From positions 1 to 22,660 of the forward strand of contig MNQS01000153.1 of the NCBI GenBank assembly GCA_001915545.1: a stretch of DNA of 22,660 bases, written 5' to 3'. A program made the position numbers and the translations under genes. This document shows, in pieces, positions 16,662-22,660 of this stretch. The notes beneath the pieces are model-generated. The model had not been told where the DNA came from, searched no databases, and saw nothing but the letters and a program-made list of their open reading frames with translations. The stretch comes from Bacteroides sp. 43_108 (lineage in GTDB: Bacteria > Bacteroidota > Bacteroidia > Bacteroidales > Bacteroidaceae). The stretch's first letter is position 1. Each line of letters begins with the position of its first letter.

Positions 16662-17264
16662 ATGATACAGATTGAAAATTTAAGTAAGGTATTTCGTACT
16701 TCAGAAGTAGAAACAATTGCGTTGAATCATGTAAACATAGAGGTGAAAGAAGGAGAGTTTGTAGCTATTATGGGACCATCAGGTTGTGGAAAATCCACCT
16801 TATTGAATATCCTTGGTCTGCTGGACAATCCTACTGAAGGCAGTTACAAGTTGCTGGGCAACGAAGTAGCCAATCTGAAAGAAAAAGAACGCACCCGCCT
16901 GCGTAAAGGTGTAATAGGTTTTGTATTTCAAAGCTTTAATCTGATAGACGAACTGAATGTTTTTGAAAATGTGGAATTACCGTTGACTTATCTTGGAATC
17001 AAGGCCAGTGAACGTAAGGAGCGTGTTCTGGAAATTTTAAAGCGAATGAACTTGAGTCATCGTGCCAAGCATTTCCCGCAGCAGCTTTCCGGCGGTCAAC
17101 AACAGCGTGTGGCTATTGCCCGTGCTGTGGTTACTAACCCTAAATTGATCCTCGCCGATGAGCCTACCGGTAATTTGGACTCAAAGAACGGTGCTGAAGT
17201 AATGAATCTATTGACCGAACTTAATTTGCTCATCGTGTCATTCATTTGTTTGACGGTAGTGTAG
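16662..17264 (+). CDS. ABC ATPase, truncated by internal deletion and frameshift
   Basis: A 200-residue ATPase of the MacB/LolD type that should energise the adjacent permeases. Present: Walker A GPSGCGKS (38-45), Q-loop FVFQ with Q90, signature LSGGQ (142-146), Walker B LILAD with E167 (162-167) and the D-loop GNLDS (170-174). After LLTELN (183-188) the normal continuation (a strand plus the H-loop, TxVTH...) is missing; the DNA jumps straight to bases that read [19 protein letters not shown] in another frame (17225-17284). The translated last 12 residues are therefore unrelated sequence. With no H-loop histidine, ATP hydrolysis should be poor or absent. Family members are about 215-235 residues. 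The gene may be a pseudogene, or the frame could have been damaged in assembly; the rest of the gene shows no decay. Confidence 0.9.
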   Translation: MIQIENLSKVFRTSEVETIALNHVNIEVKEGEFVAIMGPSGCGKSTLLNILGLLDNPTEGSYKLLGNEVANLKEKERTRLRKGVIGFVFQSFNLIDELNVFENVELPLTYLGIKASERKERVLEILKRMNLSHRAKHFPQQLSGGQQQRVAIARAVVTNPKLILADEPTGNLDSKNGAEVMNLLTELNLLIVSFICLTVV

Positions 17265-17284
17265 TGGCGAACATTAAAGAATAA
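17225..17284 (+). pseudogene. Out-of-frame remnant of the ATPase C-terminus
   Basis: Read from 17225, these bases encode [19 protein letters not shown] and a TAA stop at 17282-17284, the usual end of LolD/MacB-type ATPases just after the H-loop. The frame is +2 relative to the ATPase start. Judged by usual family spacing, about 17 residues (near 50 bases, not a multiple of three) are missing between LTELN and this segment. The remnant has no internal stop, so the event looks recent. Confidence 0.85.
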
Positions 17285-17303
17285 TAATGAAAGGGTGGTT
17301 GTA

Positions 17304-19616
17304 ATGAAACAAATCTATTATGCGATACAATCGACATTACACGGCCGTGGAAGCAATGTGACAAAAATCATATCGCTTTCATTAGGCTTGACTATTGGTG
17401 TGCTGCTTTTTTCACAAATAGCATTTGAACTCAATTATGAAAAATGTTACCCTGAGGCCGACCGATTGGTGTTGGTACGTGGAGGAGGAGAGAATGTAAA
17501 GACTGGAGAGAAAGGAGAAGGATATGATGATAGCTTGTTTGCTCCGATGGCAGAAGCATTCCGCAGTGATTTGTCACAATGGATTGAAAATGCTACAGTC
17601 ATTTTCAATTTTGAGACATTAAATGTATTCAAGGATGGTCATAAGCTGAAAGACGTAAACTACGCTTATGTAGATACTTGCTATTTCCGTACTTTCGGCA
17701 TCAAAGTATTGAAAGGGAATCCTGAGGAATTGCAAAGGGCAGGGAGCATATTCGTTTCTGAAACTTTTGTTCGTGATGTCTTTGGTGGACAGGACCCTGT
17801 GGGACAAAAATTATCTTTGGATAAACAGCATGAACTGACAGTCCGTGGTGTTTATCAGGATACTCCGGAAAATACGGCCTATCATTTTGATTTTGTAGCT
17901 CCCATTTATGCCGGAGGTGGTTATATAGGGGGTGGAACATGGGGGCGTAATGACATTTATTATACTATTCTCCGTTTGCGCGATGGGGTGGACAGGGAAG
18001 AAATCAATCGTCAGATATACAAGGCTATGCAAAAATATTATCCTGATTCTGCTGATGATGAATGGAGAAATTTTTATGATGCACAGCCATTGCCCGAAAT
18101 TCATTTGGATGACTCAAATACCCGCACTCGCCTTTACATTTATGGTTTTTTGGGCTTTGCCATATTTTTTGTGGCAATCATGAACTATGTATTAGTAGCT
18201 ATTGCTACCATGAGCCGCAGGGCAAAAAGTATAGGTGTGCATAAGTGTAGTGGTGCCAGTGCAATCAATATTTTCAGTATGTTCCTTTTTGAGACGGGGA
18301 TTGTGGTATTGATGTCCGTTATAGTGGCCCTCTTTATTATTTTCAATACCAAAGATCTGATAGAAGATTTACTTTCGGTGCAGTTATCCTCACTCTTTAC
18401 ATTGGAAACTTTATGGGTTCCGATACTCATTGTTTTTGTACTGTTCATAGTAGCCGGAGTGCTGCCGGGAAGATTGTTTTCACGCATTCCTGTCACTCAA
18501 GTTTTTCGTCGTTACACAGATGGGAAAAAGGGGTGGAAGCGTTCTCTTTTATTTGTACAATTTATGGGGGTATCTTTTGTGATGGGGATTTTGTTAGTAT
18601 CTTTGATGCAGTATCATCATCTGATTAATAGTGATATGGGTATCCGTACTCCAGGATTGGTGGAGGCGGAAACATGGATGTCACCCGAAGAAGCAGAGAA
18701 TATGGTTAACGATCTTCGTCGTCAACCCATGGTGGAAAATGCCACCCGTTCTATGCATGGTGTTCTGGGAGAATATTGGACTCGTGGGCTGATTGATAAT
18801 AGTGGCAAGCGAATAGAAACCTTGATGTATAATCCTTGTGATAAGAATTATGCTGAAACCATGGGGATTACTATTATTGAAGGGAAAGATATGCAGAATG
18901 AGGGAGATGTATTGGTCAACGAAGAAGTAGTGCGGCTGATGAAATGGACAGATGGGGCAGTAGGCAAACGGTTGAATGATTTTGATAAAGCCGGAACCAT
19001 TGTTGGTGTATTCCGTAATGTGCGCAATACGTCTTTTCTTTATAAGCAGTTTCCCGTGGCTTTGGTTTATAGTCATAATACCAGTCACACTTTTGATGTA
19101 CGTTTAAAGCAGCCATACGATGAGAATTTGAAAAAGCTGAACGAATACATGGAGCAGGTGCATTCCACTAAGGCATTGGAATTTATTCCGATAGATACCA
19201 TGCTGAAGGAAATCTATCGCAATGTATATCGTTTTCGTAATTCTGTATGGATTACTTCTACTTTTATTTTGCTTATTGTTGTTATGGGGTTGATAGGTTA
19301 CGTGAATGATGAAACACAACGTCGCAGTAAGGAAATAGCTATCCGTAAGGTGAATGGTGCTGAAGCTTCGACTATTCTTCGGTTGCTGTCCCGTGATATA
19401 TTATATGTTGCTGTCCCATCGGTCTTGATAGGAATTGTAGTATCGTACTTTACAGGAAAGGCTTGGTTGGATCAATTTGCCGAAACGATAGATATGAATG
19501 CGTTGTATTTTGTCGGAACAGCATTGGTGATTATCGCTCTGATAGTGGTGTGTGTCGTTGTTAGAGCTTGGCGTATCGCTAATGAGAATCCGGTAAAGAG
19601 TATTAAAGTTGAGTAA
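17304..19616 (+). CDS. MacB/FtsX-type ABC permease (second copy)
   Basis: A 770-residue permease with the same two-unit layout as the first copy. N-terminal helix in [20 protein letters not shown], first periplasmic domain, three helices with [14 protein letters not shown] near 310, the joining segment [20 protein letters not shown], second periplasmic domain from about 440 and three last helices with [17 protein letters not shown] near 678. The ATG at 17304 is taken as start because the sister proteins begin MKQ(I/L)YYAIQ; a GTG at 17295 would only add MVV. It starts 19 bases after the original ATPase stop (17284), showing that the gene was laid out for the intact ATPase. It is much closer to the third copy than to the first over the whole length, including at DNA level. 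Confidence 0.9.
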   Translation: MKQIYYAIQSTLHGRGSNVTKIISLSLGLTIGVLLFSQIAFELNYEKCYPEADRLVLVRGGGENVKTGEKGEGYDDSLFAPMAEAFRSDLSQWIENATVIFNFETLNVFKDGHKLKDVNYAYVDTCYFRTFGIKVLKGNPEELQRAGSIFVSETFVRDVFGGQDPVGQKLSLDKQHELTVRGVYQDTPENTAYHFDFVAPIYAGGGYIGGGTWGRNDIYYTILRLRDGVDREEINRQIYKAMQKYYPDSADDEWRNFYDAQPLPEIHLDDSNTRTRLYIYGFLGFAIFFVAIMNYVLVAIATMSRRAKSIGVHKCSGASAINIFSMFLFETGIVVLMSVIVALFIIFNTKDLIEDLLSVQLSSLFTLETLWVPILIVFVLFIVAGVLPGRLFSRIPVTQVFRRYTDGKKGWKRSLLFVQFMGVSFVMGILLVSLMQYHHLINSDMGIRTPGLVEAETWMSPEEAENMVNDLRRQPMVENATRSMHGVLGEYWTRGLIDNSGKRIETLMYNPCDKNYAETMGITIIEGKDMQNEGDVLVNEEVVRLMKWTDGAVGKRLNDFDKAGTIVGVFRNVRNTSFLYKQFPVALVYSHNTSHTFDVRLKQPYDENLKKLNEYMEQVHSTKALEFIPIDTMLKEIYRNVYRFRNSVWITSTFILLIVVMGLIGYVNDETQRRSKEIAIRKVNGAEASTILRLLSRDILYVAVPSVLIGIVVSYFTGKAWLDQFAETIDMNALYFVGTALVIIALIVVCVVVRAWRIANENPVKSIKVE

Positions 19617-19630
19617 CTAAATAGATAGCG

Positions 19631-21958
19631 ATGAAGCAATTATATTATGCAATACAAACGATATTACACGGTCGTGGAAGTAATGTGACGAAAGTCATAT
19701 CGCTTTCATTGGGGCTGACTGTTGGCATCCTGTTGTTCTCGCAGATTGCATTTGAGTTAAGTTATGAAAAATGTTATCCTGAAGCTGGAAATCTAGGAAT
19801 AGTCCGCGCATATTACCATAATTTGGAAACAGGTGAGTCGATGGGGGACGATGGGGATATCTATGATTATTCCGTTTTTGCTCCGATAGCGGCGGCTTTG
19901 GCTGAGAATATGCCAGGAGAAGTGGAAAAAGCTACTTGTATAAATTCTTACACAGCCAACGGTAATTATTATTATTATGAAAATCAATTATTGTCGGATG
20001 ACGAACAGTGTCTTATGGTGGATACTTGTTTTTTCCAAACCTTTGGCATTCCGGTTTTAAAGGGAAATCCTAACGATTTGATTAACTCCAATACTTTGTT
20101 TGTGTCCGAGAGTTTTGCACGCCGTTTTTTTGGTGATGCAGATCCTATAGGTAAAGTGTTAATGTTGGAGCGGAAAACTGAAATGATTGTCCGTGGTGTT
20201 TATCGTGATATTCCGGAGAATACCATGTTTAAGGCAGACTTTGTAGTAAGTGTACATAAAGAAGGAGGTTATAAGGATGGAGCCGGATGGGGAGGAAATG
20301 ATATTTTTTATGCAGTGTTCCGGACCGGAGAAGCTTCGGATATAGAGGTGGTAAACGATAACATCCAGCGGATGGTGGAGAAATACATGCCGACTGAACA
20401 TAACGGTTGGAAACTGGAACTCAGTGTCATTCCATTGGCAACAAAGCATCAGACTTCTTCAGAAACAACAAAGCGTCTAGTTATCTATGGCTTTTTGGGT
20501 TTCTCTATCTTCTTTGTCGCTATTATGAACTATATGCTTATTGTAATTGCTACTTTGGGACGTCGTGCCAAGAGTGTCGGTGTCCATAAGTGCAATGGTG
20601 CCAATAATGGGAATATCTTCAGTATGTTTATGATGGAAACGGGCATTATTGTTCTGGTATCCATTCTGGTCTGTGCATTTATCATTTTCAATGCGCGGGA
20701 TTTGATAGAAGATTTGCTGTCGGTGCGACTTGCATCACTCTTTACATGGGGAACTTTGTGGGTACCGCTGCTGGTTGTTGTACTTTTATTTTTGTTGGCA
20801 GGTGTATTGCCCGGACGTATTTTTTCACATATTCCTGTCACACAGGTATTCCGTCGTTATACTGATGGTAAAAAAGGATGGAAACGGTCACTGTTGTTTA
20901 TACAGTTTACCGGTGTGTCTTTTGTCTTGGGATTATTACTGGTTACGTTAATGCAGTATAGTCATTTGATGAACAGGGATATGGGGATCAATACTGCCGG
21001 ACTGGTAGAAGCCGAAAGTTGGCTGGACATTGAAATTGTTCCTCATATGCGCGATGAGATCCGGCGTCAGCCTATGGTAGAGAGCGTGGCTACAGCCAGC
21101 CATAGTGTATTGGGCCAATATTGGACAAAAGGATTGATGGGCAGTGACGGCAAGTGTATAGGTGTTCTTAATATGAACTATGTGGATTTTAATTATCCGG
21201 ATGTGGTAGGCATTACGATTATAGAAGGAAAGCCGATGACCCATGCCAAAGATCTGCTGGTGAATGAAGAGATAGTCCGGCTTAAGAAATGGACGGATGG
21301 AGCCGTAGGAAAACCTTTTGATGAGATTAAGGAAGGAACTATAGTAGGTGTGTTCCGTGATGTGCGCAATCAAAGTTTCTATCAGGCGCAGCAACCCATT
21401 GTGCTGATAGGTGGTAATGCGTTTAATCATACCTTCAATGTACGGTTGAAAGAACCCTACGATGAAAATTTGAAGCGCCTGAATGAATTCATGGACAAAA
21501 CTTTTCCACAAGTGGCTTTAACATTCCATACAGTGGATGATATGCTGTCCGAAATCTATAAAGATGTATATCGTTTCCGCAATTCTGTCCTTATCACTTC
21601 CGGTTTTATCCTGCTTATAGTGATTATGGGGCTGATAGGTTATGTAAACGATGAAACGCAACGTCGCAGTAAGGAGATAGCTATTCGTAAAGTGAATGGT
21701 GCGGAAGCATCAAACATTCTCCGTCTGCTGGTATGTGATATTCTATATGTTTCTATTCCTTCTATTTTACTCGGAATTGTTATAGCTTATTTTATTGGGA
21801 AAGCATGGTTGGAACAGTTTGCGGAACAGGTTGATCTTAATCCGTTACTCTTTTTGGCTACGGCTTTAGTTGTAGCGATTATTATTGTGGCTTGTGTGGT
21901 GCTTAAGGCATGGCATATCGCTAATGAGAATCCGGTAAATAGCATTAAGAGTGAGTAG
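19631..21958 (+). CDS. MacB/FtsX-type ABC permease (third copy)
   Basis: A 775-residue permease that looks like a tandem duplicate of the second copy: both share HGRGSNVTK(I/V)ISLSLGLT near the start, YGFLGF(A/S)[29 protein letters not shown] and [19 protein letters not shown]. Coupling motifs are GVHKCNGA (about 317) and [10 protein letters not shown] (about 683). The first periplasmic domain is the most divergent part, with a tyrosine/asparagine stretch (ANGNYYYYENQ, about 114-124) not seen in the sister. It begins 14 bases after the second copy's stop and ends the operon at a strong terminator. No MacA-type adaptor or TolC-type channel follows, so partners, if needed, must be encoded elsewhere. 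Confidence 0.9.
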   Translation: MKQLYYAIQTILHGRGSNVTKVISLSLGLTVGILLFSQIAFELSYEKCYPEAGNLGIVRAYYHNLETGESMGDDGDIYDYSVFAPIAAALAENMPGEVEKATCINSYTANGNYYYYENQLLSDDEQCLMVDTCFFQTFGIPVLKGNPNDLINSNTLFVSESFARRFFGDADPIGKVLMLERKTEMIVRGVYRDIPENTMFKADFVVSVHKEGGYKDGAGWGGNDIFYAVFRTGEASDIEVVNDNIQRMVEKYMPTEHNGWKLELSVIPLATKHQTSSETTKRLVIYGFLGFSIFFVAIMNYMLIVIATLGRRAKSVGVHKCNGANNGNIFSMFMMETGIIVLVSILVCAFIIFNARDLIEDLLSVRLASLFTWGTLWVPLLVVVLLFLLAGVLPGRIFSHIPVTQVFRRYTDGKKGWKRSLLFIQFTGVSFVLGLLLVTLMQYSHLMNRDMGINTAGLVEAESWLDIEIVPHMRDEIRRQPMVESVATASHSVLGQYWTKGLMGSDGKCIGVLNMNYVDFNYPDVVGITIIEGKPMTHAKDLLVNEEIVRLKKWTDGAVGKPFDEIKEGTIVGVFRDVRNQSFYQAQQPIVLIGGNAFNHTFNVRLKEPYDENLKRLNEFMDKTFPQVALTFHTVDDMLSEIYKDVYRFRNSVLITSGFILLIVIMGLIGYVNDETQRRSKEIAIRKVNGAEASNILRLLVCDILYVSIPSILLGIVIAYFIGKAWLEQFAEQVDLNPLLFLATALVVAIIIVACVVLKAWHIANENPVNSIKSE

Positions 21959-21979
21959 TGTATTGGGAAAAAGGAGAGC

Positions 21980-22020
21980 GGGATGATATGTGTTGGGTAT
22001 CATCCCACTTTTTTCTTTTT
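21980..22020 (+). terminator. Rho-independent terminator of the permease operon
   Basis: GGGATGATA (21980-21988) pairs with TATCATCCC (21998-22006) around a nine-base loop and is followed by ACTTTTTTCTTTTT, a classic T-tract. It lies 21 bases after the third permease stop. It also abuts the end of the minus-strand lipoprotein gene and may serve it in part. Confidence 0.88.
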
Positions 22021-22456
22021 ACCTGATTCCTGTGAAATTTACATTGACACCATCCAATGTGCCTTTTAAGAAGTTTCCGGCCAACCATACATTTTCAAAA
22101 TATGAAATGTCACTGGGACCGTAAACCATACGGATGCATGTCTGTGCGCTGTTATCCCATCTCCATTCAAAATTGTACCTGTCTTCGGTTACATAGCCGT
22201 TCCGATGTTCTATTCGTATGATGTCTGTGCCTGTTCTATTTTCGTAAAAGTCTAGTCGTTGTGTGTAGTATTCACCGTCTTGTTCCCAAGTTTCCTGCCA
22301 GGTCCGGCTGCATAGTTCCCGAGTGGTTCTGTAATATATTTCGCTGTAATCATCATCATCGTACCAACTTTCTATGGATAATTCACAGGAGGTTAGGTTA
22401 ACCATTATTATCAGTACAACTACCATTCCGAAGTATTTCAGTATTTTTGTTCTCAT
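22019..22456 (-). CDS. Hypothetical lipoprotein, 145 residues
   Basis: Begins MRTKILKYFGMVVVLIIMVNLTSC, an SPII signal with lipobox LTSC, giving a mature lipoprotein starting at C24. After an acidic linker (ESWYDDDDYSE) comes a small domain rich in aromatic residues and predicted strands: RTTRELCSRTWQETW, YYTQRLDFYENRTGTD, YNFEWRWDN, IRMVYG and the ending FLKGTLDGVNVNFTGIR. The pattern of a TW... start, F-Y-x-N-x-TG turn and W-R-W strand recalls lipocalin-like domains common in Bacteroides lipoproteins, but no family is named with certainty. It is a single gene, convergent with the permease operon, with its own promoter. Function unknown. Confidence 0.8.
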   Translation of the reverse strand: MRTKILKYFGMVVVLIIMVNLTSCELSIESWYDDDDYSEIYYRTTRELCSRTWQETWEQDGEYYTQRLDFYENRTGTDIIRIEHRNGYVTEDRYNFEWRWDNSAQTCIRMVYGPSDISYFENVWLAGNFLKGTLDGVNVNFTGIR

Positions 22457-22491
22457 ATCCGTTAATTTTAAAATTTGTTTTTCTTATGTCA

Positions 22492-22522
22492 CAAAGATAA
22501 GTGGAGGGAATGATACAATAAA
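22492..22522 (-). promoter_or_regulatory. Promoter of the 145-residue lipoprotein gene
   Basis: The minus strand has TATCTTTG (plus 22492-22499), an exact TAnnTTTG -7 box, with TTTA (plus 22519-22522) 19 bases upstream as a near-consensus -33 element. The -7 box ends 35 bases before the ATG. Confidence 0.7.
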
Positions 22523-22523
22523 C

Positions 22524-22579
22524 GGAATATTCCTATTTGTAAAGGAGAGTTTCCCTATTTGTAATAGGAAAATTCCTAT
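22524..22579. repeat. Operator-like repeat cluster upstream of the lipoprotein promoter
   Basis: Holds a perfect palindrome GGAATATTCC (22524-22533), two direct copies of CCTATTTGTAA (22532-22542 and 22554-22564, 22 bases apart) and ATAGGAA/TTCCTAT arms around two bases (22564-22579). It begins directly beyond the -33 element of the minus-strand promoter, the usual place for an activator. The remaining bases to 22660 show no gene; an AGAGGCTGTCC string at 22641-22651 resembles one arm of a terminator whose other arm would lie outside the window. Confidence 0.5.
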
Positions 22580-22660
22580 GGTGAGGAGAGGGGAATAAGG
22601 TCTGTCTTATTTCTTTTACTATTAAACTGTAAGTTACAAAAAGAGGCTGTCCATTGGTGA

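Noticed and set aside
17295..17303. A GTG start for the second permease.
   Set aside because: The sister permeases start MKQ(I/L)YY, which matches the ATG at 17304.
20948..21511. A 187-codon open frame on the minus strand, and similar ones at 18681-19088 and 15551-15952.
   Set aside because: All lie inside the second periplasmic domains of the permease genes and follow from the codon pattern of the plus-strand genes; no promoter or protein family is seen.
1..22660. tRNA or rRNA genes, CRISPR arrays, insertion sequences and integrase genes.
   Set aside because: No cloverleaf-like segment, spaced repeat array, transposase or recombinase frame was seen on reading both strands.

Overview
The window reads as chromosomal DNA of a gut Bacteroidales bacterium, most likely Bacteroides or Phocaeicola. 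The evidence is several TAnnTTTG -7 promoter boxes (the Bacteroidetes sigma-ABfr type), AT-rich ribosome-binding regions, SPII lipoproteins, a Wzx/Wzy capsule cluster with a GT11 fucosyltransferase, and long MacB/FtsX permeases of the type common in this group. No species can be fixed from the sequence alone.

Region 1 (1-9448, plus strand) is the downstream part of a capsular or exopolysaccharide locus. A repeat-rich leader (about 31-193) precedes a Wzx flippase, a GT2, a GT11 (alpha-1,2-fucosyltransferase type), a Wzy polymerase, a second GT2, a GT4, a polysaccharide pyruvyltransferase-family protein, a second GT4 and a WecG/TagA/CpsF (GT26) enzyme. Genes overlap by a base or lie a few bases apart over most of the run, so they are probably one operon. 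The block is clearly AT-rich until the GT26 gene, where composition shifts towards that of the downstream genes. The initiating phosphoglycosyltransferase, UpxY/UpxZ-type regulators and Wza/Wzc export genes are not in the window.

Region 2 (9423-11710) holds a probable 44-residue membrane mini-protein on the minus strand, a small YjbH-like outer-membrane protein on the plus strand, a strong bidirectional hairpin, and a minus-strand acyltransferase-3 membrane protein. Region 3 (11891-13996, minus) is an M3-family (Dcp-like) zinc peptidase made as a lipoprotein.

Region 4 (13997-21958) is a 321-base divergent intergenic region followed by a plus-strand operon: MacB-like permease, ABC ATPase, then two more closely related permeases. 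Upstream is a close match to a sigma-54 -24/-12 promoter, and about 80-120 bases upstream of the expected start lies a set of TGTCTAAT half-sites arranged like an enhancer-binding-protein site. The ATPase carries an internal deletion with frameshift that removes the H-loop. The displaced true C-terminus can still be read out of frame just downstream, so the operon's ATPase looks recently broken.

Region 5 (21959-22660) has a shared terminator, a minus-strand 145-residue lipoprotein with a recognisable promoter, and an operator-like cluster of repeats upstream of that promoter.

The two most notable signals are the sigma-54/enhancer architecture in front of the permease operon and the deletion in its only ATPase.
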